This document shows positions 51,428 to 60,935 of a stretch of DNA of 64,000 bases, one piece after another. Position 1 is the stretch's first letter, and the number at the start of each line of letters is the position of its first letter. The notes beneath the pieces were generated by a model. That model worked only from the letters and a program-made list of their open reading frames with translations. It was not told the origin of the DNA and searched no databases. The stretch comes from Roseibium album. Lineage in GTDB: Bacteria; Pseudomonadota; Alphaproteobacteria; Rhizobiales; Stappiaceae. Location: positions 124,151 through 188,150 of the forward strand of contig CXTY01000017.1 of the NCBI GenBank assembly GCA_001404055.1, given 5' to 3'. A program made the position numbers and the translations under genes.

Positions 51428-52981
51428 ATGCAAGCTATCAGCGGAAAAATCCTCATTGTTGACGACGATCCGATCCAGCGGCGATTGCTGCAGGAAGCCG
51501 TCAAGAAATTTGGTTATCGGTCGAAAACTGCGGAAAACGGCGCAGAAGCAGTTCGCATCATGAGTGGACAGGAAGCGTCTGAGATCGACCTGATCATTCT
51601 GGACATGGTCATGCCAGAACTTGATGGCCTTGGGGTTCTGGAGCGCCTGCGTTCCGACAAGAATGCAACCCCTGTCATCGTGCAAACCGCGCATGGCGGA
51701 ATCGATACCGTCGTCAATGTGATGAACGCCGGTGCTCAGGATTTTGTCGTTAAACCAGTTGCGCCGGAACGGTTGAACGTTTCCATCAGAAATCTGCTCA
51801 AAACGTCTGCTCTGGAAGGCGAGATCACAAGGATCCACAAACAGGCGTCCGGTACGCTGACGTTTTCAGACATCATCACCCATTCTGCGGCGATGGAACG
51901 GGTCATCAATCTGGGCAAAAGAGCAGCGGCCTCCAACATCCCCATCCTGATCGAAGGGGAAAGCGGCGTCGGAAAAGAGATGATCGCCAGCGCCATTCAG
52001 GGGTCGAGCGACCGAAAATCCAAATCGCTTGTCACGGTCAACTGTGGAGCAATTCCGGAGAACCTTGTTGAGTCCATCCTGTTTGGGCACGAAAAAGGCG
52101 CCTTTACGGGCGCTGTGGACAAACATGTGGGTAAATTTCAGGAAGCACATGGTGGGACACTGTTTCTGGATGAGGTCGGAGAGCTTCCGCAGGATGTTCA
52201 GGTCAAACTGCTGCGTGCAATCCAGGAAAATGAAATTGATCCCATCGGTGGCCGCCGGCCTGTCAAAGTAGATTTCAGGCTCATCTCGGCCACAAATCGC
52301 CGGTTGATTGACCAGGTCAAGGAAGGTGTTTTCCGGGAGGACCTCTATTATCGCCTGAACGTTTTCCCGATCTGGATTCCACCTCTGCGTGACCGCCGAG
52401 AAGACATACCTGCACTCACACGGCACTTTCTGGCGAGGTTCGCCGCCGAAGAAGGCAAGCCCCAGGTCGCAGGCGTCTCGGCAGACACACTCAACATGCT
52501 CCAGCATTACAATTGGCCGGGCAACATCAGACAGCTTGAAAACGCAGTCTTCCGGGCCGTTGTCCTTTGTGATGGACCACAATTGACCGCGCACGACTTC
52601 CCGCAAGTTGCAAACGTTGTTGAACAGCCGGTTTCAGTTTCAGTTTCCGCACCATTGAGCGAAGCGACAGCACAACCTGCAGCACCTGCGCAACAACACG
52701 ATCCTGTATCTGCATCGCAGCATGCACAGACGCCCCTCGCGCCACCGCCCCAGACAGGCTTCGAACAGTCTGCACCGTTTGGCTTTATGCGAAACCTGGA
52801 TCAGGACGGTCATGTTAGAACCATTGCCGACATGGAAGAGGAATTGATCCGAACTGCCATCAACCACTATTCCGGCAGGATGACCGAAGTTGCAAAACGA
52901 CTTGGCTTCGGACGGTCCACACTTTATCGGAAACTTAAGGAATACGGCCTTGAGGACGGTAACAAGGATGCTGCGGCATAA
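51428..52981 (+). CDS. Sigma-54-dependent response regulator (NtrC family)
   Basis: A 517-residue three-domain activator: receiver domain about 7-120 (phosphorylated Asp in LDMVMPELDG), AAA+ ATPase domain (Walker A GESGVGKE, sigma-54-contacting GAFTGA, GGTLFLDEVGELP, ATNRRL), an Ala/Pro/Gln-rich linker (PAAPAQQHDPVSASQHAQ), and a C-terminal Fis-type helix-turn-helix (MTEVAKRLGFGRSTLYRKL). I start at ATG 51428 (MQAISGKILIVDDDP); an upstream ATG 51386 is less conserved. No histidine kinase gene is adjacent, so it is an orphan regulator here. Targets are unknown. Confidence 0.92.
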   Translation: MQAISGKILIVDDDPIQRRLLQEAVKKFGYRSKTAENGAEAVRIMSGQEASEIDLIILDMVMPELDGLGVLERLRSDKNATPVIVQTAHGGIDTVVNVMNAGAQDFVVKPVAPERLNVSIRNLLKTSALEGEITRIHKQASGTLTFSDIITHSAAMERVINLGKRAAASNIPILIEGESGVGKEMIASAIQGSSDRKSKSLVTVNCGAIPENLVESILFGHEKGAFTGAVDKHVGKFQEAHGGTLFLDEVGELPQDVQVKLLRAIQENEIDPIGGRRPVKVDFRLISATNRRLIDQVKEGVFREDLYYRLNVFPIWIPPLRDRREDIPALTRHFLARFAAEEGKPQVAGVSADTLNMLQHYNWPGNIRQLENAVFRAVVLCDGPQLTAHDFPQVANVVEQPVSVSVSAPLSEATAQPAAPAQQHDPVSASQHAQTPLAPPPQTGFEQSAPFGFMRNLDQDGHVRTIADMEEELIRTAINHYSGRMTEVAKRLGFGRSTLYRKLKEYGLEDGNKDAAA

Positions 52982-53013
52982 TATTTCCAAAGTCGGAAAT
53001 TGGCGCTCAGGGT

Positions 53014-53040
53014 GAGAAAACTTCCCGTTTTCTCCCTTTG
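53014..53040 (+). terminator. Terminator after the sigma-54 regulator
   Basis: GAGAAAAC (53014-53021) / GTTTTCTC (53027-53034), extended by GGG/CCC, then CCTTTG. Confidence 0.65.
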
Positions 53041-53215
53041 TTAAGCTTTCGCAGCGTTTTTTTCCCGGAAGCAGTTGCGCCGTTGCATTTCTGCCACGAT
53101 TATCACGCATGCGGAATTAGGGTAAAAACTTCTTAACCAGATGCGGCTAGTGTATATCTCCTGCTGGGGAGCACGGGATGGGGTAAAAGCCATCATAAAA
53201 ACGGCGAGATAGAGA

Positions 53216-54994
53216 TTGCGTAAACGGTTTGTTGATTTCGACGCCGTCGGTTGGCTCAAACGCGCGGCAAAAAATGTCGGTGCGCTCGTTGCTGTGTCCG
53301 CTTTTCTGGTCACGCTGGCGCAGGCTGAAACGCGCACGCTGAAGCTATACAACACCCACACCAAAGAACGTGTTTCCATTACTTTCAAGAAAAATGGCCG
53401 CTACCTGCCCAAGGGTCTGCGTGATGCCAACCGGTTCCTGCGCGATTGGCGCCGGAATGAAAGCATCAAGATGGACCCGGAACTTCTCGACTTGATCTGG
53501 GAAGTTTACAAGAAAGTTGGTGCGCGAGATCACGTATATGTGGTGTCCAGTTATCGGTCGCCCGCAACCAACAACATGCTGCGCAAACGCTCGTCCGGCG
53601 TCGCAAAGAACAGCCAGCATACGCTTGGCAAGGCAATGGACTATTATATTCCGGGCGTGAACCTCGCCAAGCTGCGCGCGGCGGGTCTGCGCAAGGAAGT
53701 CGGCGGTGTCGGCTACTATCCAAGATCCGGTTCGCCCTTCGTGCATATGGACACCGGTCGTGTCCGGCACTGGCCTCGTATGAGTCGTTCTCAACTCGCC
53801 AAGGTTTTCCCGAGTGGGAAAACCTTGCACATCCCGTCTGACGGCAAGCCGCTTAAGGGCTACAAGCTTGCGCTAGCGCAAGCCAAGTCCGGCAAGAAAC
53901 GTTCTACTCGGCCAACGATTGTCGCCTCAAGCAGCCGAACTTCGACCACGCGTGACCAGAGCCTGACGAACCCTGGTCGTCCTATACAGGCAGGTGCCCA
54001 GGATGAGCAGCCTGCTGGAAACGGCAACCTGTTCGCGACGCTTTTCGGTGGCGGCGACAAAAACAAAGACGAAAAGAACCGGCGCCCGGGCGCTGTTGGA
54101 AACAAACCGACACAGACCGCAAGTGTCGATCCAGTTCTCAAAAACCCGCCAGTACCGACCCGAAAAATTCAGGAAACCACACCTGAAACACCCGCACTTG
54201 CAGGTGAACCAATCGTGGTTGCTAGTGCCGCCCCTATTTTCAAGCCGAAGATCGATGCCCCGGTGGCACCTGTACTTGCGGCGGCTGCACCTCCTCCGAA
54301 CACGTTGGATGCACAGCGCGCGGCACTTGACGCAGGTCTGCCAGCGCCGACAAGCGAGACCATCAACACAAGATTCCAGATTGCCCGGGCCCCCTCGCAA
54401 AAACCTGATGCAGGTCTGAGTGAAGCAGCACGGATTGCCGCTGAACAGCTTGGTGTAACCGGAAGTGTACCGTCATCGGCAGCACCGCTCACAGATGATC
54501 CGGTGGCTGCGATCGCGGCAGCAACAGGAACGGCAATACCGTCTCCCACACCTGCGCCTCGTTCTGGCACCACGCTCGCATATGCTTCTGCGACTGCGAC
54601 ACCACCAGTCCTCAACAGGTCACTCCGCCCCTCTGCGACATCTGGTCAGTCAAAAGTTGGAAGCCGCAGCGCTGCAGTAACTGCCGCCAAGCCTAGCAGG
54701 ACACAGCCCACGGTCTCAGGGCGTATACCTCGCGACCAGATCGTCGATCCGCTGGCTGGCTTTGCAAGCCTTCCCGACAAATCTGAGCCAACCCTTCTTT
54801 CAGGCGCTGGCACAACGCGTCACCGGACCTTTGCCTGGCTGAGCCATCCGAATCAGCGTCAGCTGAAGAATGTCATGAAACCCGGCAACCGGTTTGTCGC
54901 TGCAAGTTTTGAAAATAACGCTTATGGCAACCTTAGAACCGACCGGTTCGACGGACCTGCCATCGTGGTTCTGCCTGTGCGATTTGCCCGATAG
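53216..54994 (+). CDS. Secreted DUF882/peptidase M15-like peptidoglycan protein
   Basis: A 592-residue exported protein. It has a signal peptide (hydrophobic NVGALVAVSAFLVTLAQA, about residues 20-37) and a DUF882/M15-type domain at about 38-205 with metal-ligand segments SSYRSP, SQHTLGKAMDYYIPG and PFVHMDTGRVRHW. A long low-complexity Ala/Pro/Thr/Ser-rich region follows at about 210-560, before a conserved C-terminal tip. The start is TTG 53216 after GCGAGATAGAG; no ATG gives a complete signal peptide. Relatives (YcbK/MepK type) cleave peptidoglycan cross-links. The unusually long disordered tail probably spans the periplasm. Confidence 0.85.
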   Translation: MRKRFVDFDAVGWLKRAAKNVGALVAVSAFLVTLAQAETRTLKLYNTHTKERVSITFKKNGRYLPKGLRDANRFLRDWRRNESIKMDPELLDLIWEVYKKVGARDHVYVVSSYRSPATNNMLRKRSSGVAKNSQHTLGKAMDYYIPGVNLAKLRAAGLRKEVGGVGYYPRSGSPFVHMDTGRVRHWPRMSRSQLAKVFPSGKTLHIPSDGKPLKGYKLALAQAKSGKKRSTRPTIVASSSRTSTTRDQSLTNPGRPIQAGAQDEQPAGNGNLFATLFGGGDKNKDEKNRRPGAVGNKPTQTASVDPVLKNPPVPTRKIQETTPETPALAGEPIVVASAAPIFKPKIDAPVAPVLAAAAPPPNTLDAQRAALDAGLPAPTSETINTRFQIARAPSQKPDAGLSEAARIAAEQLGVTGSVPSSAAPLTDDPVAAIAAATGTAIPSPTPAPRSGTTLAYASATATPPVLNRSLRPSATSGQSKVGSRSAAVTAAKPSRTQPTVSGRIPRDQIVDPLAGFASLPDKSEPTLLSGAGTTRHRTFAWLSHPNQRQLKNVMKPGNRFVAASFENNAYGNLRTDRFDGPAIVVLPVRFAR

Positions 54995-55010
54995 AACGAC
55001 AAACTCCAAA

Positions 55011-55046
55011 AACAAAAAGAGCGGCTGAAAAGCCGCTCTTTTTTTG
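55011..55046. terminator. Bidirectional terminator
   Basis: AAGAGCGGCT (55017-55026) / AGCCGCTCTT (55031-55040) with a GAAA loop, A-rich on the left and T-rich on the right. It serves the DUF882 gene and the convergent gapR transcript. Confidence 0.9.
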
Positions 55047-55063
55047 CTCAAAGCTTCAAAAAG

Positions 55064-55324
55064 TCAGCCTTCAGCCGAGCCTGCCATGCCGAGTGCGTGC
55101 ATGTAGAGATCCAAGACCGCTTCTTCTTCTTCGCGCTCGTGCGGCTGTTTTTTCCGCAATGAAACGACCTTGCGCAGAATCTTCACGTCGTAGCCGTTCC
55201 CCTTGGCTTCGGCATAGACATCCTTGACGTCATCAGAGATGACTTTCTTTTCTTCTTCCAAACGCTCGATACGCTCGACGAAGGCACGCAGCTGATCGGC
55301 TGCCACTCCACCCGGGTCGGACAT
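55064..55324 (-). CDS. gapR: DUF2312 protein, GapR nucleoid-associated protein
   Basis: An 86-residue DUF2312 protein: [40 protein letters not shown] and [13 protein letters not shown]. This is the GapR family, which binds overtwisted AT-rich DNA ahead of replication and transcription forks in Caulobacter and stimulates gyrase/topoisomerase IV. The acidic [20 protein letters not shown] segment closes the fold. A promoter region of 160 nt lies upstream. It belongs to the cell-cycle set of this window. Confidence 0.9.
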   Translation of the reverse strand: MSDPGGVAADQLRAFVERIERLEEEKKVISDDVKDVYAEAKGNGYDVKILRKVVSLRKKQPHEREEEEAVLDLYMHALGMAGSAEG

Positions 55325-55484
55325 GAGTGTGTTTCTCCTTTTTCGTTCTTCTTACCAGTCAAATCATGCGGGCTCTGTGAACTTCAGATTCTCGAGCCAC
55401 AAAAAAGTTGTTGTGCCGTGCCAGACTCTGGTCGAAGGGTCAAGCTTTTCAGATCCAAAACCGGGCCAGTTTTAAGCCTCAGCT

Positions 55485-55781
55485 CTAGTGCTCTGGCTTG
55501 TTTTTCTCAAACGCGGCCTTTTGTTCGGCAGTCGCCACGCTCTGATATTTTGTCTTCCACTCGTCATATGGCATGCCGTAGACAATTTCCCTCGCGTCAG
55601 CCTTTTCCAAGCCCAGCCCCTTGTCTTCGGCCGCGTCCTGATACCAGTTGGACAGGCAATTTCTGCAAAATCCAGCCAGGTTCATCATGTCGATGTTCTG
55701 CACGTCCGTGCGGCCACGCAGATGTTCCACAAGGCGCCTGAAGACCGCCGCTTCCAACTCTGTCTTTGTCTGCTCGTCCAT
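55485..55781 (-). CDS. DUF1244 protein
   Basis: A 98-residue DUF1244 protein with the signature NLAGFCRNCLSNWYQDAAED, containing a C-x2-C pair, followed by EIVYGMPYDEWKTKYQ. Such proteins are small, cytoplasmic and of unknown function. I start at ATG 55781 (MDEQTKTELEAAVF), preceded by GTTAGAGGAG; the upstream in-frame extension to 55868 overlaps the amidohydrolase gene. A CxxC pair could bind metal or be redox-active (inference). Confidence 0.85.
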   Translation of the reverse strand: MDEQTKTELEAAVFRRLVEHLRGRTDVQNIDMMNLAGFCRNCLSNWYQDAAEDKGLGLEKADAREIVYGMPYDEWKTKYQSVATAEQKAAFEKNKPEH

Positions 55782-55822
55782 CGCTCTAAACTCCTCTAAC
55801 GCCATACCCAATTTGCGGACAC

Positions 55823-56644
55823 TCAGTCGATGTCGCAGCGTGATTTGTAGTGCTTGATTTGCCGACACTCGGGCCTTTGCGCAATGTCGCGCAAAACCGG
55901 TTCCAGACGATCAGCCCACTCTTGGGCTCCGGTGTCATCTGCGATCAGGTCCTGCCGCAACTCCAATAGGATATGCGCAAATCCGCCTTGCGATGCGTGG
56001 TGGTACATTGTGTCGTTTTTAAGCGCGCCGTCATATGGCTCGTTGTCACCGACAATCAAACCGTCTTGTGCCCTCAAGCCCTCAAGCATTGGCTTGACAG
56101 CTCTCGGGTCAGAATCCCACAGCACCGTGACATGCCAGGGACGCGGTATCCCTCGCCAAACAGGCGTAAAGCTGTGTATGGATACAATAACCGGCGGGGC
56201 GGCGTTCGCTACCATGGCACCAAGCGTATCGTCGATCAGGTCATGGTAGGGTTTGTGAAATTGTTCAATCCGATACGCCCGTTCATTTGCATCCACTTTT
56301 GCATTGCCCGGAACAACGGCTCCGTCCGACAGACGCATGATCAGGGTCGGATCGTCCTCTCCCCTGTTGGGGTCGATCACAAGCCGGGAAAAATTTGTCA
56401 GGCATGCTGGAGCCTTGAGGCGTTCCGCCAATTCCAGCGTCACCGCACGAGCCCCGATATCGTAGCCGATATGACGTTCGAACTGCTCGGCAGGAACTCC
56501 GAGATCACCATAGCCAGGCGGCACCGTATTGCGCGCATGGTCGCACAGGAGCAGCAAGCCGCTGCCTAGATCACCATTTACGTATTCAGTCGACTGAAAG
56601 GCCACACCGGTCCCGGCTATTGTTTCTATCATTTCTTGCTTCAT
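55823..56644 (-). CDS. N-formylglutamate amidohydrolase-family protein, copy 1
   Basis: A 273-residue HutG/FGase-like hydrolase with LLCDHARNTVPPGY (first metal-site segment), FSRLVIDPNRGEDDPTL, and VSIHSFTPVWRG. These match the smaller subgroup of the family. No other histidine-utilisation genes are near, so the substrate may not be formylglutamate. The start could be ATG 56644 or 56632; the ribosome-binding site is weak for both. A second paralogue is at 61956-62876. It lies upstream of DUF1244 with 41 nt between. Confidence 0.85.
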   Translation of the reverse strand: MKQEMIETIAGTGVAFQSTEYVNGDLGSGLLLLCDHARNTVPPGYGDLGVPAEQFERHIGYDIGARAVTLELAERLKAPACLTNFSRLVIDPNRGEDDPTLIMRLSDGAVVPGNAKVDANERAYRIEQFHKPYHDLIDDTLGAMVANAAPPVIVSIHSFTPVWRGIPRPWHVTVLWDSDPRAVKPMLEGLRAQDGLIVGDNEPYDGALKNDTMYHHASQGGFAHILLELRQDLIADDTGAQEWADRLEPVLRDIAQRPECRQIKHYKSRCDID

Positions 56645-57114
56645 GGAAAATCAATAAGGCTCGCGATTGCGCAGGCCGACAGATTTACGTCAATCCGTGC
56701 CAGGAACCAAGTCAGAATACGCAGATATGCATCACGAAATACGTACAGTTTGACATTGTTTCAGATTTGGATCGGCCAATAAGGCCATAAAACGACACTG
56801 TTCTTTTTGCGGAGAGGCGAATGATATTGTATACCCAATTTCGGTGAGGTTGTGGACTAGCGGAGAAATGGCCATGTTCCCGCCCCATTTTTGACCACAT
56901 AGGGGGGTGAAATCGTTCGCTCGGGCAGAAATTTAGAACGGTTTCAAGCGATAAGGCTGGGCGAAAGCTCCTGCATATCCTGTTAACGACGTTGACAAGA
57001 CCCTCTTGTCGACGCAAAAAGCGAATGTCTGTAAAGCAGCAAAGTGAACGACTGTATATGTCTGAAGTTGGGGAACGGTACCAAGGTGGGTCTCGGGGAC
57101 GCGTTAGCGCGCCC
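56645..57114. other. Divergent region between amidohydrolase and DUF1036-pyk
   Basis: A 470-nt gap. A hairpin GTTGACAAG (56991-56999) / CTTGTCGAC (57005-57013, one G-U) lies about 100 nt before the DUF1036 start and contains a -35-like TTGACA. The short repeat GGCC-AATAA-GGCC is near 56775. A start further upstream in the DUF1036 frame (57058) is possible. No ncRNA is evident. Confidence 0.4.
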
Positions 57115-57546
57115 ATGAAAGCCCTCTATGCCGGTGTCCTGACGCTGCTGCTTCTCCCCGCGACCACTGATGACGCCAGAGCTGATCTGCGGCTTTGCAA
57201 CAAGACGGATAGTCAGGTTGGTGTGGCCATAGGCTACAAGGACAAGACCGAGTGGGTCACAGAGGGATGGTGGAACCTTGCCTCGAATTCGTGCGAAACA
57301 CTAGTTCCCGGCGCTCTGCTGTCGCGATACTTTTACATCTATGCAGTTGACTATGACCAATTCGGTGAATGGGGCGGCCGTGCATTCATGTGCACCCGTG
57401 AAAAGGAATTCACCATTAACGGAATTGAGGACTGTGTAGCTCGGGGATATGAGCGGACAGGCTTTTTCGAAATAGACACGGGTGAACAGAGCAGTTGGAC
57501 GGTCCAGCTGACCGAACCCGTGCAACAAGGGACAGGTGGGCGATGA
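57115..57546 (+). CDS. Secreted DUF1036 protein
   Basis: A 143-residue exported protein. A signal peptide (MKALYAGVLTLLLLPATTDD) is followed by the DUF1036 domain: DLRLCNKTDSQVGVAIGYKD, WVTEGWWNLASNSCETLVPG, then RYFYIYAVD and FMCTREKEFTI with conserved cysteines that may form disulfides. Function is unknown. It overlaps pyk by 4 nt. This coupling to pyruvate kinase recurs in alphaproteobacteria (recalled, not checked). An alternative start at 57058 adds 19 residues before the signal peptide. Confidence 0.8.
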   Translation: MKALYAGVLTLLLLPATTDDARADLRLCNKTDSQVGVAIGYKDKTEWVTEGWWNLASNSCETLVPGALLSRYFYIYAVDYDQFGEWGGRAFMCTREKEFTINGIEDCVARGYERTGFFEIDTGEQSSWTVQLTEPVQQGTGGR

Positions 57547-58979
57547 GGCGTAACCGACGAGTCAAGATACTAGCAACTCTCGGACCCTCCTCCTCAGAAC
57601 AAGACATCATTGAAAAACTGTATCGCTCAGGCGCGGATGTATTCCGCATCAATATGAGCCATACGGATCATGATCGTCTTAAGATGCTCGTTGAACGCAT
57701 CCGTTCTGTAGAGGAAAATGTAGGAAGACCGATCGGCATTCTAGCTGATCTTCAGGGACCCAAGCTGCGTGTAGGCACGTTTGCCGAGGGACCCGTCATG
57801 CTGAAAACCGGCGCCAGCTTCGTTTTGGACGCCGATACTTCGGGCGGCGACGTCAATCGTGTGCATCTACCGCACCCGGAAATTCTTCAGGCTCTGGAGC
57901 CTGGCCATCGACTGCTCCTGGACGATGGCAAAGTTCAGCTCCTTGTCAAAGAATCAGATAATACCAAGGCTGTTACGGAAGTCGTTGTCGGCGGCAAACT
58001 GTCGGACCGCAAAGGCGTCAGTGTTCCTGATTCGGAAATTGCCACAAGCGCAATGACCGAAAAGGATCACAAGGATCTTATTGCTGCGCTCGATCAGAAC
58101 GTGGACTGGGTTGCTCTTTCATTCGTTCAGCGCCCGGACGACCTGGCCGAAGTGCGCAAGATTACCCGTGGCCGCGCGGGTGTTCTGGCCAAGATAGAAA
58201 AGCCGCAGGCCATCGGCCGCCTTGATGAGATCATCGAACTATCCGATGCCATCATGGTTGCGCGTGGTGACCTGGGCGTTGAAATGCCACTGGAACAGGT
58301 TCCCGGCCTGCAGAAGCGTATCACGCGTGCCTGCCGCCGCGCCGGCAAGCCGGTCGTTATCGCAACGCAGATGCTTGAATCCATGATTACTTCGCCGGTA
58401 CCAACCCGTGCAGAGGTGTCCGATGTGGCAACTGCGGTGTTCGAAGGCGCTGACGCTGTCATGCTGTCTGCAGAGTCTGCTGCTGGCGATTTTCCCATCG
58501 AAGCTGTGACGACGATGGACAAGATCGCCCACCAGGTTGAGCAGGACAACAACTACCAGAACATCATATATGCGCAACGGGCTGAACCGGAAGCAACGGG
58601 TGCGGATGCGATCTCAGCCGCCGCACGTCAGATTGCTGAAACGCTCAACCTTGCCGCCGTTGTCTGTTACACGACATCCGGCGCGACCGGTCTGCGCGCT
58701 TCCCGTGAACGGCCTTCCTGTCCGGTAATCGTACTTTCACCGGTACTGGCAACAGCCCGTCGGCTATCGCTGGGCTGGGGTTTGCACTGTGTTGTCAGTG
58801 AAGATGCGGCCAACGAAGAAGACATGATCGACCGCGCTTGCCGCATCTCATTCTCCGAGGAGTATGCAAAGCCGGGACAACGGATCATCGTAACCGCCGG
58901 TGTCCCTTTCGGCACGCCAGGTTCCACCAACATGCTGCGGATAGCCTTTGTCGGCAACGACGGCCAGGGCGGCATTTGA
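57543..58979 (+). CDS. pyk: Pyruvate kinase
   Basis: A 478-residue enzyme making pyruvate and ATP from phosphoenolpyruvate. The opening VKILATLGPSSSEQ, the ILADLQGPKLRVG substrate loop, the catalytic LAKIEKPQAI segment, MVARGDLGVEMPLEQVP and the TQMLESMITSPVPTRAEVSD signature are intact. Start ATG 57543 is fixed by the 4-nt overlap with DUF1036 and by GGTGGGCG. It completes the glycolytic gene set of the window. A terminator follows at 59007. Confidence 0.96.
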   Translation: MRRNRRVKILATLGPSSSEQDIIEKLYRSGADVFRINMSHTDHDRLKMLVERIRSVEENVGRPIGILADLQGPKLRVGTFAEGPVMLKTGASFVLDADTSGGDVNRVHLPHPEILQALEPGHRLLLDDGKVQLLVKESDNTKAVTEVVVGGKLSDRKGVSVPDSEIATSAMTEKDHKDLIAALDQNVDWVALSFVQRPDDLAEVRKITRGRAGVLAKIEKPQAIGRLDEIIELSDAIMVARGDLGVEMPLEQVPGLQKRITRACRRAGKPVVIATQMLESMITSPVPTRAEVSDVATAVFEGADAVMLSAESAAGDFPIEAVTTMDKIAHQVEQDNNYQNIIYAQRAEPEATGADAISAAARQIAETLNLAAVVCYTTSGATGLRASRERPSCPVIVLSPVLATARRLSLGWGLHCVVSEDAANEEDMIDRACRISFSEEYAKPGQRIIVTAGVPFGTPGSTNMLRIAFVGNDGQGGI

Positions 58980-59006
58980 CGGTCTAATCGGTTCAAACGA
59001 ACAAGA

Positions 59007-59031
59007 GGCGGCCGATGGCCGCCTTTTTTTA
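59007..59031 (+). terminator. Terminator after pyk
   Basis: GGCGGCC (59007-59013) / GGCCGCC (59017-59023) with a GAT loop, followed by seven T. The T-run ends within the stop codon of the convergent hydrolase gene. Confidence 0.9.
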
Positions 59032-60036
59032 TGCCCGCTCGTGACTGTTTTCAGTCCGATGCGTATCTGACGCATCCTGATTCTTTTCCCTCACACGATT
59101 AATCAGTCTTTCCAACCCGGAAACTATCTGCGGCGTGTGGGTGTGATGTGGCATGTGCCCTGCTCCGTCCAACATCAAAAGCTCAACATCAGGCAGTTCC
59201 TTTAAGAGACCTTCGCAGTGGATCGACGGCCAGACGACCGTGTCATTCGTACCCGTCACGACCAATGAAGGCTGTTCCAGTGTCGAATATCGTTGCGATT
59301 GGCTGGAGACCGCCTCCTTAAGGCCCGTGACGTCACGTGCATTTGCACGAAATACTTCGGGCCGGAACAAAAGCGGTAATCTGATCTTGCCAGCATAATC
59401 TTCCGGCACCGCATCGGGGTGAAACGCATTGGCAATCGCGCGTGGAGCAAATAGTTCTGCAACGGGCCAGACCAATGTCTGGCAGAACAGATTTCCAAGT
59501 AGTCGCCAGGACGCCAGTGAGTAATACCAGTTCACGCCTCCTGGCCATGGATGCGTTACAGGAGCCAGGAATGCCAGCCCCTTGACCCGCTCGCCAGCCA
59601 CCAAACCCAGAGCTGCTGTAACAGCGCCGCCGAGCGAGTGGCCAACAACCACCGCGTTGTCGATGTCCAACGCACCAAGCCAATCGGCGATCAGCTTTGC
59701 CTGTCCCTCCAAATGCCCGTGTCGGGCCTCGTTCCTTTCAGAAAAGCCCAGCCCGGGCCGGTCAAGAAACAAAAGCGGATATCGCCCTTCAAAGCTCTTT
59801 TGAAAGGCCAGTCTTGAATCATACGCATTTCCACTGGCACCGTGCAGGAACACCAGCGTTGGCAACTCAGATGGTTGTTCTGGGACAGGAAAATAGTGGT
59901 GGTGCAGTCTGACACCATCCACTGTGATGATAGATCCATCGGGCACAAAGCGATTATCTACACGTCTGGACCGCCAGAACGTTAGTCCGGCAAGGATAAC
60001 CAGTATGAAAATCAGCAAAATCAAAACTTGTGACAT
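59029..60036 (-). CDS. Membrane-anchored alpha/beta hydrolase
   Basis: A 335-residue hydrolase with one N-terminal transmembrane helix (about 3-20, LILLIFILVILAGLTF) and an alpha/beta-hydrolase fold. The nucleophile is in VVGHSLGGAVTA, and the oxyanion and catalytic regions include FLHGASGNAYDS, VVTGTNDTVV (Asp) and LDGAGHMPHH (His). It probably hydrolyses esters or lipids at the cytoplasmic or periplasmic face of the membrane. It ends inside the pyk terminator and is followed downstream by no other gene. Confidence 0.87.
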   Translation of the reverse strand: MSQVLILLIFILVILAGLTFWRSRRVDNRFVPDGSIITVDGVRLHHHYFPVPEQPSELPTLVFLHGASGNAYDSRLAFQKSFEGRYPLLFLDRPGLGFSERNEARHGHLEGQAKLIADWLGALDIDNAVVVGHSLGGAVTAALGLVAGERVKGLAFLAPVTHPWPGGVNWYYSLASWRLLGNLFCQTLVWPVAELFAPRAIANAFHPDAVPEDYAGKIRLPLLFRPEVFRANARDVTGLKEAVSSQSQRYSTLEQPSLVVTGTNDTVVWPSIHCEGLLKELPDVELLMLDGAGHMPHHTHTPQIVSGLERLINRVREKNQDASDTHRTENSHERA

Positions 60037-60110
60037 AAATCGGACTTAGCAGCCGCTAATGGGCAATCAAGAGATCAAGAAGTTTGCGTTTGAAAATATC
60101 CAAGCTGACT

Positions 60111-60773
60111 TCAGGCAGCTGTGCCTTCAGCTTCTTTTTCCAGGTCTTCAATCGCTTTGGTCGCATTTTCCAGCCCCGGATTGACTTTCAGAGCACGTTT
60201 GAAAGTTTCCAGTGAATCCTCATCGAACCCCAGGCGGCGCTGAATGATGGCCAATCCCGACAGTGCGCCCCAGTGGCGCGGTTCAAGTGCAAGCGTGCGT
60301 TCAATATCGACAAGTGACTTGCCGAAGTCTTCCCGCATGTAATGGACGGTTGCCCGCCGATTCCATCCTTCCGCGTAGGATGGCCGTAAAAGCACGACGA
60401 CATCAAGGAGGTCAAGCGCGAGCGCCTGGTCTTCGGCCTGAATAGCCTTGCCGGCCCGGGACATGAGAATATCGACAGTATCGCTGCCCGAATGCATCCA
60501 GATCATCTGGATCTCCCGTGTAACACGCTCGGCAACAGCGGGATCGTCTGTCTCGGCTAAATCCGCATAGAGTTGGTCCAGACGACTTTTTTCGTCAGCC
60601 GGGTCGGTTTCTTCAACAACGACCTTCCCACCTTCTTCGGCAGGAGCTTCCGGCATAGGACTGAAATCTTCCGCAGAAGGTGGCTCAACCTCCGGACCCA
60701 GATCCGGAATCGGTTGTGCTCCGGCAAAGACGGAGCTCATGACATAAAGGAGGGCAAACAAAAAAATCCGCAT
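60111..60773 (-). CDS. Secreted TPR-domain protein
   Basis: A 220-residue protein with a signal peptide (FLFALLYVMSSVFAGAQP), an acidic Pro-rich segment (about 22-60), and three TPR-like repeats in the C-terminal half (AIQAEDQALALDLLDVVVLL, AEGWNRRATVHYMREDFGKS, GALSGLAIIQRRLGFDEDSL). It is probably a periplasmic scaffold. It is 74 nt upstream of the hydrolase gene on the same strand and downstream of rpmJ. No catalytic motif is seen. Confidence 0.82.
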   Translation of the reverse strand: MRIFLFALLYVMSSVFAGAQPIPDLGPEVEPPSAEDFSPMPEAPAEEGGKVVVEETDPADEKSRLDQLYADLAETDDPAVAERVTREIQMIWMHSGSDTVDILMSRAGKAIQAEDQALALDLLDVVVLLRPSYAEGWNRRATVHYMREDFGKSLVDIERTLALEPRHWGALSGLAIIQRRLGFDEDSLETFKRALKVNPGLENATKAIEDLEKEAEGTAA

Positions 60774-60935
60774 CCCACGATTATGGATCGTTGGATGCGG
60801 TGGTCAATCCGGGTTTTTGACACATCTTCGTGCACAAACGCCTCAACAGGTACGTAATCTCGTGAGCCAGCCGTCTAACTGTTTCACTTTGAAAGAGATT
60901 TCAGCGTTCCTGCTGCGCCCGGCACAGCAACAAGA

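Noticed and set aside
56712..57116. 134-codon minus-strand frame upstream of DUF1036
   Set aside because: No family features and no ribosome-binding site; it falls in the divergent promoter region.
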